Of a stretch of 64,000 nucleotides of DNA, positions 27,401 through 35,955 are shown in pieces; positions within the stretch are counted from its first letter, which is position 1, and the number at the start of each line of letters is the position of its first letter. The notes beneath the pieces were generated by a model, which saw nothing but the letters and a program-made list of their open reading frames with translations, was not told the origin of the DNA and searched no databases. The DNA comes from an uncultured Bacteroidales bacterium (lineage in GTDB: Bacteria; Bacteroidota; Bacteroidia; Bacteroidales; Bacteroidaceae): positions 1 to 64,000 of the forward strand of contig CACYHW010000008.1 of assembly GCA_902774335.1 (NCBI GenBank), written 5' to 3'. The position numbers and the translations under genes were made by a program.

Positions 27401-28711
27401 TTATCTTACAAGGTATTTCCGGCCGTTGCGGATAACAATATTACCGTTAAGCCAGTATTCCGAATCATATGTGACACCGGCGTTCACGGGGGCCACGCCC
27501 ACATATCCGTCATTGCCGTAATAGCCCTTGATTATCTCGTCCTTAAGGTCCTCAAGCGTCCATTTGGGAACACTGCGGTCCTGTCCGTCCGACAGCTTCA
27601 TCCAGAACAGTGTGGCTATATTCTTGCGTTTGGCAGTCGACACAAAGTATTTGCAGTACTTCTTGAAATTCTCGTATCTGGTATTGTCGGTATAATCATC
27701 TTCGTTGAGTGTTCCCCACTCTCCTATTACCACAGGGACCTTCTTGGTGACAAAACGGGTATTCAGATCCGACATCAGGCCCGACGCCTCATTCTTGGAA
27801 TTATTGAGATTGGTCATTCCCAAGATATAGCTGTGTATCTGCAGAATGATATGTCCGCTCAGCGTATCGGTAGGTATCACCATCTTGGTGAACGGATCCG
27901 TACTGTGACCGGTTCCACGGCAGTTGCTGGCCGCATAATTGGTCACAATAAGGTTACGTGATATATTGTTGCCTCCGGTTGCACGGACCGCATCGACGAA
28001 TGTCTGAGCATAGCCGTTAACGGCGGCATAGGCCGATGACGACAGACTCGCGTTGTATTCGCCGTCTGCCTTTGCCGATGCATATACCCATGATCCCAGC
28101 GTGTCGAGCATCTCGTTATACCCCTCGAACAGCAGATGTTCATCGTAATCCTTGAACTCATTGGCTATTTGGGTCCATAGATCATAGAACCTGTCCTTAT
28201 TGGCGTTGTATGAATCACGGTCGGCTACCACCCAGGCCACATCGGTGTCACCTGTGTCGTGATGGACATTCAGAATGCAGTACATACCCTGCGATATCAC
28301 GTAATCCACCACCTCATGTACACGTTCCATCCAGGCTTCATCCACCTTACTGCCAAAGGGATAACGCTTTTTGTCCCAGATAAGTCCGTCGGTTCTGATA
28401 CCACCCATGTGAGGATACCAGGTAACAGGGACGCGGATGGCATTGAATCCGGCCTCCTTGAACATCTTGATGAGTTTGAGGGTTGCAACGGGCTGTCCCC
28501 ATGCCGTCTCATATTTGGAAGGTGTCCTGTCGGTGTAGTACTCAATCCACATATTCTCTGTGGAACCGGAGTGGGAATCAAGGGTGTTTCCAAGGTTCCA
28601 GCCCACTTTCATGTTCTTGACGGCATCGGCCGCTTTCTCAAATTCAACATCCTGAGCCTTGAGTATCAGTACTGCGCAGGCAAGGCATATGAGTAGAATA
28701 ATCCTTTTCAT
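27401..28711 (-). CDS. Secreted endoglucanase/mannanase-like GH5 enzyme
   Basis: 436-aa exported glycoside hydrolase family 5 protein. Signal peptide 1-20 ends LKAQ. The GH5 opening GWNLGNTLDSHSG, FNAIRVPVTWYPH and NVHHDTG is followed by the acid/base Glu200 in FEGYNEMLD and the nucleophile Glu331 in VVIGEWGT. It should hydrolyse internal beta-1,4 links in cellulose, beta-glucan or mannan; the substrate cannot be fixed by eye. No cellulose-binding module or dockerin follows. It converges with the GH13 gene with no spacer. Confidence 0.93.
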   Translation of the reverse strand: MKRIILLICLACAVLILKAQDVEFEKAADAVKNMKVGWNLGNTLDSHSGSTENMWIEYYTDRTPSKYETAWGQPVATLKLIKMFKEAGFNAIRVPVTWYPHMGGIRTDGLIWDKKRYPFGSKVDEAWMERVHEVVDYVISQGMYCILNVHHDTGDTDVAWVVADRDSYNANKDRFYDLWTQIANEFKDYDEHLLFEGYNEMLDTLGSWVYASAKADGEYNASLSSSAYAAVNGYAQTFVDAVRATGGNNISRNLIVTNYAASNCRGTGHSTDPFTKMVIPTDTLSGHIILQIHSYILGMTNLNNSKNEASGLMSDLNTRFVTKKVPVVIGEWGTLNEDDYTDNTRYENFKKYCKYFVSTAKRKNIATLFWMKLSDGQDRSVPKWTLEDLKDEIIKGYYGNDGYVGVAPVNAGVTYDSEYWLNGNIVIRNGRKYLVR

Positions 28712-28783
28712 AACAAACCTTTATTTGCCGTAAAAGTATAATAAATGTATCAGATGGACAATCTACCCAAGACCGATTATATG

Positions 28784-28791
28784 TATATTTG
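28784..28791 (+). promoter_or_regulatory. Promoter -7 element of pfkA
   Basis: TATATTTG, exact TAnnTTTG, 31 nt before the pfkA ATG at 28823. This makes the upstream in-frame codon at 28745 unlikely as a start. Confidence 0.6.
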
Positions 28792-28822
28792 CGTTTATAA
28801 AATACAAAATAAGTGTAATATT

Positions 28823-29794
28823 ATGGAAATCAAGACTATAGGCGTTCTTACATCCGGAGGCGACGCTCCCGGAATGAACGCATGCATCAGAGCCGTAACC
28901 AGAGCCGCCATTTATCAGCACTGGAAGGTATACGGCATATACCGTGGATGGGAAGGACTTATCAATGACGAGGTCCGTGAACTGACAACCGAGAGCGTCA
29001 GCAATACCATACAGCGAGGCGGCACCATTCTCAAGACCGCACGCAGCGAGGAGTTCCGTAAGCCCGAAGGCCGCAAAAAGGCCCATGAGACTCTTGTCAA
29101 GTACGGAATAGACGCGCTTATAGTAATAGGCGGCAACGGCTCACTTTCAGGTGCGCTGGAGCTGGCCAAGGAGTATGATTTCCCTGTCATCGGACTGCCG
29201 GGCACCATCGACAACGACCTGTACGGCACCGACTCCACCATAGGTTATGACACTGCACTCAACACCATCGTGCAGTGCGTGGACAAGATACGTGACACCG
29301 CCACATCTCATGACCGCATCTTCTTTGTCGAGGTTATGGGACGTGATGCCGGTTTCCTGACTCAGAACAGCGCCATTGCAGCCGGTGCCGAGGCAGCCAT
29401 CATCCCCGAGGACTGCACCGACATTGATCAGCTGGCCACATTCATCGGCCGCGGCATCCGCAAGAGCAAGAACAGCAGTATTGTTCTGGTGTCCGAGAAG
29501 GACGGCGGCGCCATGCACTATGCCGACCGCGTACGCAAGGAGTATCCTCAGTACGATGTACGTGTATCAATCCTGGGTCATCTGCAGCGCGGAGGCACTC
29601 CTACCGCTTATGACCGCATCCTTTCAAGCCGTCTGGGCGTTGCTGCCATCGAGGCTCTGAACGAGGGACAGCGGAACATTATGGTGGGCATCAAGAACGA
29701 TCAGATTGTGTACGTTCCTATTGCCCGCGCCATCAAGTGGGACAAACCCATTGACAAGGAGCTGATCCACGTTCTGGGAGTACTTTCAATTTGA
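28823..29794 (+). CDS. pfkA: ATP-dependent 6-phosphofructokinase
   Basis: 323-aa glycolytic enzyme phosphorylating fructose-6-phosphate. [19 protein letters not shown] holds the ATP-binding glycines; [29 protein letters not shown] holds the catalytic Asp of the TIDND motif; [10 protein letters not shown] and [14 protein letters not shown] complete the family set. The Gly-rich loop is the ATP rather than PPi type (GGDG/GGNG position is small). The gene's stop TGA lies in the first unit of an AATTGAG repeat array. Confidence 0.96.
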   Translation: MEIKTIGVLTSGGDAPGMNACIRAVTRAAIYQHWKVYGIYRGWEGLINDEVRELTTESVSNTIQRGGTILKTARSEEFRKPEGRKKAHETLVKYGIDALIVIGGNGSLSGALELAKEYDFPVIGLPGTIDNDLYGTDSTIGYDTALNTIVQCVDKIRDTATSHDRIFFVEVMGRDAGFLTQNSAIAAGAEAAIIPEDCTDIDQLATFIGRGIRKSKNSSIVLVSEKDGGAMHYADRVRKEYPQYDVRVSILGHLQRGGTPTAYDRILSSRLGVAAIEALNEGQRNIMVGIKNDQIVYVPIARAIKWDKPIDKELIHVLGVLSI

Positions 29795-29820
29795 ATTGAG
29801 AATTGAGAATTGAGAATTGA
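29794..29820. repeat. AATTGAG heptamer array after pfkA
   Basis: Four tandem 7-bp units, the last ending AATTGAT. The array begins at the last base of the pfkA stop codon. An inverted array (29888-29920) lies on the other side of the terminator and abuts the carB stop. Confidence 0.9.
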
Positions 29821-29851
29821 TACGCTGTACCTGCGTTAATTACCGCGACAT

Positions 29852-29887
29852 AAAAAAGCCTTGCGAAGATTTCGCAAGGCTTTTTTT
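29852..29887. terminator. Bidirectional terminator between pfkA and carB
   Basis: Perfect stem AGCCTTGCGAA/TTCGCAAGGCT with a 3-nt loop (GAT), with A6 on the left and T7 on the right, so it can end both convergent transcripts. Confidence 0.95.
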
Positions 29888-29920
29888 AATTCTCAATTCT
29901 CAATTCTAAATTTTCAATTT
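29888..29920. repeat. Inverted heptamer array before carB 3' end
   Basis: CTCAATT units with two degenerate copies, opposite in orientation to the array at 29794-29820. The carB stop TAA (29919-29921) merges into the terminal AATT. Confidence 0.85.
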
Positions 29921-32900
29921 ACTTGAAGCTGTCCCAACTCTTGATAGGAATATCATCAATATCAACAGTGCAGAAAGCATTGATGAACGAACTGGCCAGA
30001 CGAGCGTTGGTAATCAGCGGAATGTTCAGGTCAATGGCTGCACGGCGGATCTTGTATCCGTTGGTGAGCTCGTGCTGGGTAAGATCCTTGGGGATGTTAA
30101 CCACCATGTCAATCTGCTTGTTGTGGAGCATCTCCAGAGCCTGTGGCTGTTGTCCCTCCTCGCTGGGCCAGTATACGCGGGTATTCTTGATACCGTTCTC
30201 CTCCAGGTACTTTGAAGTACCGCCGGTAGCGTACAGGTTGAAGCCCTTTGAAACAAGCATCTTGGCGGCATCCAGCATTGCGGCTTTCTGCTTTGCGGTA
30301 CCTGTTGACAGAAGGATGTTCTTCTTGGGGATGCGGTAGCCTACTGAGAGCATTGACTCCAGGATGGCGTAACGCTGGTCATCACCCAGGCAGCCTACCT
30401 CACCGGTCGAAGCCATATCGACACCGAGTACGGGGTCGGCCTTCTGCAAACGGTTGAACGAGAACTGTGAAGCCTTGATACCTACGTAGTCGATATCGAA
30501 CAGGCTCTTCTCGGGTGCCTCGACAGGAATGCCAAGCATGATCTTGGTTGCTATCTCGATAAGGTTGATCTTGAGCACCTTGCTTACGAACGGGAACGAA
30601 CGTGAAGCGCGCAGGTTACACTCAATTACCTTGATATCGTTCTCACGTGCCAGATACTGGATGTTGAAAGGTCCGCTGATGTGGAGTTCCTTGGCAATCT
30701 GACGGCTGATGCGCTTGATACGCTTTACAGTCTCAACATAGAGCTTCTGGGGCGGGAACTGGATGGTAGCGTCACCGGAGTGTACGCCGGCAAACTCAAT
30801 GTGCTCGCTGATAGCGTAGGCAATGATCTCACCGTCCTTGGCAACGGCATCCATCTCAACCTCCTTGGCATTCTCGATAAAGCGGCTTACTACAACCGGG
30901 TGCTCCTTTGATACCTCGGCAGCCAGCTGCAGGAAACGCTCCAGCTCCTCCTGGTTGCTGCAGACGTTCATGGCAGCACCTGAAAGAACGTATGAGGGAC
31001 GTACCAGTACGGGGAATCCAACCTTCTCGATGAACTTGCCAATCTCCTTCATAGAGGTAAGCTCGCTCCACTCAGGCTGGTCAACGCCGATGCGGTCAAG
31101 CATTGCAGAGAACTTCTCGCGGTCCTCGGCATTATCGATGTCCTTGGCGCTTGTACCCAGGATAGGCACATTCATTGCATCAAGCTTCATGGCCAGGTTG
31201 TTAGGAATCTGTCCGCCGGTTGATACAATCACACCGTAAGGATTCTCCAGCTCTATGATATCCATGACGCGCTCAAATGAGAGCTCATCAAAGAACAGAC
31301 GGTCTGTTACATCGTAGTCGGTACTTACTGTCTCAGGGTTGCAGTTGATTACGATGTTGCGGTAGCCCTCCTTGCGGACGGTGTTCAGAGCCTGAACGCC
31401 GCACCAGTCAAACTCAACTGATGAACCGATTCGGTATGCGCCTGAGCCGATAACGATGATTGACTTCTTGTCATCAAAGAAAGGTATATCGTGAGCGCAG
31501 CCGTTATATGTCATGTACAGGTAGTTCTCCTGAGCCTGATACTCACCGCCCAGTGTATCGATCTGCTTAACGAAAGGAACAATGCCCAGGCTCTTACGCT
31601 TGTTGCGTACAGCCAGCAGACCGGCCTGTGCGCCAAGACTCTTCTCGGCACCTATGGCACGTGAAATCTGGAAGTCTGAGAAACCAATCTTCTTGGCCTT
31701 GCGCAGCAGATCCTCGCTCAGAGCATCTACGCCCTTAACCTTATGCAGTTCCTTTGATACATCGTGAATACCCTTCAAGCGGTTCAGGAACCACTTGTCA
31801 ATCTTGGTAAGCTCCCAGATGCGGTCAACGGTGTAACCCTCGCTGAAGGCCTGGCTGATAGCGAACAGACGCTTATCGGTAGGCTCCTTGAGTGCCTTGT
31901 CCAGGTCGGCAAACTTGATGCTCTTGTTCTCAACGAATCCGTGCATGCCCTGACCGATCATACGGATACCCTTCTGGATAACCTCCTCAAAGCTGCGGCC
32001 GATAGACATAACCTCACCTACAGACTTCATTGACGAGCCGATCTCGCGGTCAACGCCGTGGAACTTGCTCAAATCCCAACGGGGAATCTTGCAGACTACA
32101 TAGTCAACAGAGGGCTCAAAGAAATCGGTTGTGGTCTTGGTGATGGAGTTCTTAAGCTCGAACAGGTTGTAACCCAGACCCAGCTTGCAGGCAACGAATG
32201 CCAGAGGATAACCGGTAGCCTTTGATGCCAGGGCCGATGAGCGGCTCAGACGGGCGTTAACCTCGATGACGCGGTACTCCTCGCTCTGGGGGTCGAATGC
32301 GAACTGGATGTTGCACTCACCTACTATACCGATATGACGTGCTATGCGGATGGTCAGCTCCTCAAGCTTATGAACCTCATGATTTGTCAGAGTCTGTGTA
32401 GGAGCAACCACGATACTCTCACCGGTGTGGATACCCAGCGGGTCAAAGTTCTCCATTGAGCAGACGATGATTGAGTTACCGCTCTTGTCGTTCACGCACT
32501 CGAACTCAATCTCCTTCCAGCCCTTGAGGCTCTTCTCAACCAGGATCTGCGGTGAGAATGAGAATGACTTCTCGGCCAGTTTGTTCAGCTCCTCCTCATT
32601 GTCGCAGAAACCTGAACCCAGACCGCCCAGAGCGTATGCAGAACGGATGATAACCGGGTAACCCAGCTCACGTGCAGCTGCGCGTGCATCGTCCATGGTC
32701 TCTACGGCGTGGCTCTTGATGGTCTGTACGCCTATCTCATCCAGACGCTTGATAAAGAGGTCGCGGTCCTCGGTGTCCATGATGGCCTTAACCTGGGTAC
32801 CCAGAACCTTTACCTTATATTTATCCAGAACACCGTTCTGCTCCAGGGCGACACCGCAGTTCAGAGCGGTCTGGCCACCGAATGCGAGCAGGATTGCATC

Positions 32901-33146
32901 GGGACGCTCCTTGGCAATCACCTTCTCAACAAAGAACGGGGTTACAGGGTAGAAATAAACTCTGTCAGCTACACCCTCGCTGGTCTGTACTGTAGCGATG
33001 TTAGGGTTAATGAGGATGGTCTCGATGTTCTCCTCCTTAAGGGCCTTAAGGGCCTGTGAGCCTGAGTAATCGAATTCGCCGGCCTCACCTATCTTGAGTG
33101 CGCCTGATCCCAGGAGCAGCACTTTCTTGTATTTCTTCAATGCCAT
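29919..33146 (-). CDS. carB: Carbamoyl-phosphate synthase, large subunit
   Basis: 1075-aa synthetase subunit making carbamoyl phosphate from bicarbonate, ammonia and 2 ATP for pyrimidines and arginine. The two homologous ATP-grasp halves are visible: KVLLLGSGALKIGEAGEFDYSG... (N half) and IIVIGSGAYRIGSSVEFDW... (C half), with GGQTALN, EVNARLSRSSALASKATGYPLA and ECNLRASRSFPFVSK. The last ~140 residues are the MGS-like allosteric domain (LLSTGTAKQKAAMLDAAK). Full length. It follows carA by 12 nt. Confidence 0.97.
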   Translation of the reverse strand: MALKKYKKVLLLGSGALKIGEAGEFDYSGSQALKALKEENIETILINPNIATVQTSEGVADRVYFYPVTPFFVEKVIAKERPDAILLAFGGQTALNCGVALEQNGVLDKYKVKVLGTQVKAIMDTEDRDLFIKRLDEIGVQTIKSHAVETMDDARAAARELGYPVIIRSAYALGGLGSGFCDNEEELNKLAEKSFSFSPQILVEKSLKGWKEIEFECVNDKSGNSIIVCSMENFDPLGIHTGESIVVAPTQTLTNHEVHKLEELTIRIARHIGIVGECNIQFAFDPQSEEYRVIEVNARLSRSSALASKATGYPLAFVACKLGLGYNLFELKNSITKTTTDFFEPSVDYVVCKIPRWDLSKFHGVDREIGSSMKSVGEVMSIGRSFEEVIQKGIRMIGQGMHGFVENKSIKFADLDKALKEPTDKRLFAISQAFSEGYTVDRIWELTKIDKWFLNRLKGIHDVSKELHKVKGVDALSEDLLRKAKKIGFSDFQISRAIGAEKSLGAQAGLLAVRNKRKSLGIVPFVKQIDTLGGEYQAQENYLYMTYNGCAHDIPFFDDKKSIIVIGSGAYRIGSSVEFDWCGVQALNTVRKEGYRNIVINCNPETVSTDYDVTDRLFFDELSFERVMDIIELENPYGVIVSTGGQIPNNLAMKLDAMNVPILGTSAKDIDNAEDREKFSAMLDRIGVDQPEWSELTSMKEIGKFIEKVGFPVLVRPSYVLSGAAMNVCSNQEELERFLQLAAEVSKEHPVVVSRFIENAKEVEMDAVAKDGEIIAYAISEHIEFAGVHSGDATIQFPPQKLYVETVKRIKRISRQIAKELHISGPFNIQYLARENDIKVIECNLRASRSFPFVSKVLKINLIEIATKIMLGIPVEAPEKSLFDIDYVGIKASQFSFNRLQKADPVLGVDMASTGEVGCLGDDQRYAILESMLSVGYRIPKKNILLSTGTAKQKAAMLDAAKMLVSKGFNLYATGGTSKYLEENGIKNTRVYWPSEEGQQPQALEMLHNKQIDMVVNIPKDLTQHELTNGYKIRRAAIDLNIPLITNARLASSFINAFCTVDIDDIPIKSWDSFK

Positions 33147-33158
33147 AGTAGCGGGGTG

Positions 33159-34220
33159 TTAGAGTTTTGAAACAAAATCATCGTAAATAAACTTGGCGTC
33201 AGTGTTCACCTGATCGCTCTCTGAGTGGAACATCACGCCTACCCAGGGCTTGCGTGTGTTGTAGATGCCCTCAACAGAACCGTCGTTCAGGTTCTTGAGG
33301 TATACCTTCCACTGACCAACCACTGAATCCTCGCGGATAGCGTAGTTGTGGTTCTGTGTGGTTATGTAGCAGCGCTCGGTACCTGCCAGTATTACCGGCT
33401 GGTTCTGACTGTGGTGGCCGAACTTGAGCTTGTATGTATCCATACCGCCGGCAAGACCCAGCAGCAGGCATCCCATACCGATACCCAGGATAGGAGTATC
33501 GTTCTTGGCCATGAATTTCTGGAGCTTGGTAACAACCTCACTGCAGTAGCTGGGGTTACCCGGACCGTCCGATATTACCAGACCGTCCATCTCCATCTTG
33601 CTGTAGTCGTAGTTCCAGGGAACGCGTACCACCTCAAGATCCTCGTTGATGAGGCAGCGTACCACTCCGGCCTTAACGCCGCAGTCTACCAGTACCACCT
33701 TCTTTGAAGCACCCTCGTTATATGTAACAGGTTTCTCGACCGATACCTCCGGAAGCATGTTGGTATATGCATACTCGGCAGGCTTGGTCTTACCGTCAAA
33801 CACGATCTTGGCGGTCATGCTGCCATGGTTGCGGATGTGCTTGGTAAGCTCACGGGTATCAACACCCATCACACCAACAATCTTTTCGCGCTTCATCCAC
33901 TCTGCGAGTGACTCCTTAGCGTTCCAGTGGCTGTAAAAGTCGCTCACCTCGCTTACTATCAGTGCACGTGCCTGAGCCTGTGAGCTCTCGGCGTTAGTGG
34001 GCAGTCCATACTCATCGGGAGTCATGGGCTGGATTCCGTAGTTACCAATGACCGGATAGGTCATTACAATGAGCTGTCCGCGTGAAGCAGGCTCGGTAAG
34101 AAGCTCAGGATAACCTGCCATTGCGGTGTTGAATACCAACTCACCGCTTACAGGATGTTCATAGCCGAATGATTCGCCCTTGAAACAGGTACCGTCGGCC
34201 AAAATCAATGATACTGTCAT
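33159..34220 (-). CDS. carA: Carbamoyl-phosphate synthase small subunit, glutaminase site degenerate
   Basis: 353-aa amidotransferase subunit. The CarA N-domain (LILADGTCFKGESFGYEHPV, FNTAMAGYPE, GVMGVDTRELTKHIR) is intact. In the class I glutaminase domain the motif normally reading GICLGHQ is GIGMGCL, so the nucleophilic Cys is Gly248, and the His/Gln that follow are Cys251/Leu252. GHHSQNQPV is kept, and the triad His/Glu survive as FHSES (332/334). The subunit therefore probably cannot hydrolyse glutamine normally; the synthase might use free ammonia, or Cys251 might substitute. Read directly from the codon GGT. It is first in the carAB operon, downstream of a candidate attenuator. Confidence 0.9.
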   Translation of the reverse strand: MTVSLILADGTCFKGESFGYEHPVSGELVFNTAMAGYPELLTEPASRGQLIVMTYPVIGNYGIQPMTPDEYGLPTNAESSQAQARALIVSEVSDFYSHWNAKESLAEWMKREKIVGVMGVDTRELTKHIRNHGSMTAKIVFDGKTKPAEYAYTNMLPEVSVEKPVTYNEGASKKVVLVDCGVKAGVVRCLINEDLEVVRVPWNYDYSKMEMDGLVISDGPGNPSYCSEVVTKLQKFMAKNDTPILGIGMGCLLLGLAGGMDTYKLKFGHHSQNQPVILAGTERCYITTQNHNYAIREDSVVGQWKVYLKNLNDGSVEGIYNTRKPWVGVMFHSESDQVNTDAKFIYDDFVSKL

Positions 34221-34261
34221 TCTCTCTCTTTATTGTGTTAAACTCTTTTCAATCACAGAGT

Positions 34262-34300
34262 AAAAAAAAGGAGAAACTGTAAACAACAATTCCTCCTTCT
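34262..34300 (-). terminator. Attenuator-type terminator in the carA leader
   Basis: On the minus strand an 11-bp A/G-rich:U/C-rich stem (AGAAGGAGGAA with UUUCUCCUUUU, 13-nt loop) runs directly into a U8 tract, 42 nt before the carA ATG. It starts at the stop codon of a 28-codon leader ORF. The arrangement suggests control of read-through into carAB. Confidence 0.7.
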
Positions 34301-34385
34301 AAAAAATATTTCTCTTGGAAACATTATCCCCACCGGTCTGCTTATGCTTTGGCGAGCAACTTATATTTCCTCTTTTTCTTAACAT
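34299..34385 (-). CDS. Candidate leader peptide of carAB (28 aa)
   Basis: Small ORF beginning MLRKRGNIS and ending SKRNIF, followed by TAG. Its ATG sits 4 nt after the -7 element, i.e. at or beside the expected transcription start, and its stop abuts the attenuator stem. A U-rich stretch (AAUAUUUUUU) precedes the stop, as in the E. coli pyrBI leader, where UTP shortage stalls polymerase there and lets the ribosome block the terminator. A 28-codon open frame is not rare by chance, so the case rests on placement. Confidence 0.5.
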   Translation of the reverse strand: MLRKRGNISCSPKHKQTGGDNVSKRNIF

Positions 34386-34389
34386 GCTG

Positions 34390-34419
34390 CAAAGGTACAG
34401 CTTTTCCTTCAAACCTCAA
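34390..34419 (-). promoter_or_regulatory. Promoter of carAB
   Basis: On the minus strand TTG (34417-34419), 19 nt, then TACCTTTG (34390-34397), which fits the Bacteroidetes TTG-N(19-21)-TAnnTTTG pattern. It leaves a leader of about 165 nt that carries the leader ORF and attenuator. Confidence 0.75.
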
Positions 34420-34482
34420 CACACAAATGAATAAGTTTTCAACAAAAGAAGAATAAATAAACATAATAAGCCCTCTATCCTG

Positions 34483-35829
34483 TTACAGAGGTTTGTAGTC
34501 AAATGAGGCCAGGGTTGCATTGCCGTCCAGAAGATAGGCAGGACGGAGGGCAAAGAATCCTTTGTAGTAGTTGTGGTGATAGGACTGGACGGTAGCGTTC
34601 TGATAATATACGGTCCAGTCGGCTCCGTCGGGGCTTATCCACACAGATACGTTGTTGCGGTCGTTCAGTATGCGAACGTAGAAATCGGGACCCTTGCTCT
34701 CCTGGGCGCCGATGTTTGCGTCCTCATTATAGAAAAGGTAGAGTCCGGCACGTCCGCCCTCACCTATTTTGAAATGGGCCGATATCTGATAAGAGGCGTC
34801 GATGGCGGTGGTGGTCATCAGAGTGCCGCCGTCAAAGCCGGGCTCCCACTTGGCCCACATGATGGGGTTCTCGTAGTGACGCAGGTAATCGTAGTTCTTC
34901 TGCAGACCGCCTCTTTTCCACTTGGCGCCCTTTTTCTGTACCAGTACAGGCCAGCCGTCCTTGGTCCACTCCACACTCTCGATAATGGTGCTTCGGCCCA
35001 GAGTATGAAATCCGTTGCGGTATGCGTGATATACAATGTACCAGTTGCCCTGGGGATCGTCAATCAGAGTGCCGTGACCCTTGGACCACCACTGCTCGTC
35101 GGCTGAATAGGTGTGTACCAGCGGGTTGTAGGGGCTGTTCTCCCAGGGACCGGTTACGGACTTGCTGCGGGCTACCACGCACATATGGCTGGTGGGAGGA
35201 CCTGCGGTTCCACCTTCGGCGCTTACCAGATAGTAGTAGTCACCACGCTTAAGAATCTTGGGTGACTCCAGCCACATGCCCTCGGTCTCCCACTCCTCGG
35301 GATACTGCCACGGGTCATAAACCTTCTTGTTCGGACCGGTTATTGAAAGGCCGTCAGCCGACAGAGGAGCTACATGACCGTCATTGGTATAAAGGTAACG
35401 GTTGCCGTCGGCATCAATGGCATGACCGGGATCGATTCCGCTTACCATCAGTTTGACGGGCTCGCTCCACGGGCCTTCCATCCTATCGGCCGTAACCACA
35501 AAGTTCTCACCGCTGCTGGTGGGATAATAGATGTAGTACTTGCCGTCAACCTTACACAGGTCCGGAGCGTATATGGAATAGTCCTGATCCTGAACGGCGC
35601 GTGCTATAGGCTCCCAGGTCAACAGATCTGTGGAGTGCCATATGAGCAGACCGGGATAGTAGGTGAAATTGGAATGAGTCATGTAATAATCATTGCCGTC
35701 ACGCAGGATTGTGGGGTCCGGATAATCTCCCGGGAATATCACCACTTTCAGAGCATCTTTCTGCCTGCACCCTGACATAAGCAGAGAAACAGCGGCAACT
35801 GCCATTGCGACATAGGATTGGACCTTCAT
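34483..35829 (-). CDS. GH43-family lipoprotein glycosidase
   Basis: 448-aa exported hydrolase anchored as a lipoprotein (lipobox LLMSGC, Cys at 21). The five-bladed propeller of GH43 is shown by GDYPDPTILRDGNDYYMTHS with the general-base Asp, SGIDPGHAIDADGNRYLY with the modulating Asp, and EGMWLESPKILKRGDYYYLVSAEGG with the acid Glu. The C-terminal ~180 residues form a beta-sandwich as in beta-xylosidase/arabinofuranosidase members. It would act on arabinoxylan or arabinan oligosaccharides at the cell surface or in the periplasm. The start MKVQSYVAM is chosen to give a normal signal peptide. A -7 TATTTTTG lies at 35858-35865. Confidence 0.92.
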   Translation of the reverse strand: MKVQSYVAMAVAAVSLLMSGCRQKDALKVVIFPGDYPDPTILRDGNDYYMTHSNFTYYPGLLIWHSTDLLTWEPIARAVQDQDYSIYAPDLCKVDGKYYIYYPTSSGENFVVTADRMEGPWSEPVKLMVSGIDPGHAIDADGNRYLYTNDGHVAPLSADGLSITGPNKKVYDPWQYPEEWETEGMWLESPKILKRGDYYYLVSAEGGTAGPPTSHMCVVARSKSVTGPWENSPYNPLVHTYSADEQWWSKGHGTLIDDPQGNWYIVYHAYRNGFHTLGRSTIIESVEWTKDGWPVLVQKKGAKWKRGGLQKNYDYLRHYENPIMWAKWEPGFDGGTLMTTTAIDASYQISAHFKIGEGGRAGLYLFYNEDANIGAQESKGPDFYVRILNDRNNVSVWISPDGADWTVYYQNATVQSYHHNYYKGFFALRPAYLLDGNATLASFDYKPL

Positions 35830-35857
35830 ATTTAGAGACATTAAATGTTAGTAAATG

Positions 35858-35865
35858 CAAAAATA
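35858..35865 (-). promoter_or_regulatory. -7 element of the GH43 gene
   Basis: TATTTTTG on the minus strand, 29 nt before the ATG. No -33 element at normal spacing was found. Confidence 0.45.
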
Positions 35866-35896
35866 ATAAGAATATGCCTCGGTTTGTCCCATATGC

Positions 35897-35933
35897 AAAA
35901 AAAAGACGGACTGACCATCAAGATCAGTCCGTC
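35897..35933 (-). terminator. Terminator after the outer-membrane protein gene
   Basis: Stem GACGGACTGA/TCAGTCCGTC (35905-35914/35924-35933) followed on the minus strand by U8. It separates the 146-aa protein gene from the GH43 gene. Confidence 0.93.
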
Positions 35934-35955
35934 CTGTATGATTGTTATTCCTTAA

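Noticed and set aside
29794..29820. CRISPR array from regular short repeats
   Set aside because: Units are 7 bp, directly tandem and without spacers; no cas genes.
33159..34220. carA as a pseudogene
   Set aside because: Full length, no frameshift, most conserved residues kept and a strong promoter; only the glutaminase nucleophile region is changed, so it is kept as a functional gene with altered chemistry.
34285..34300. A second leader ORF (TTG start) after AAGGAGG in the carA leader
   Set aside because: It would start within the terminator stem, and Bacteroidetes rely little on Shine-Dalgarno pairing; the stem explains the purine run.
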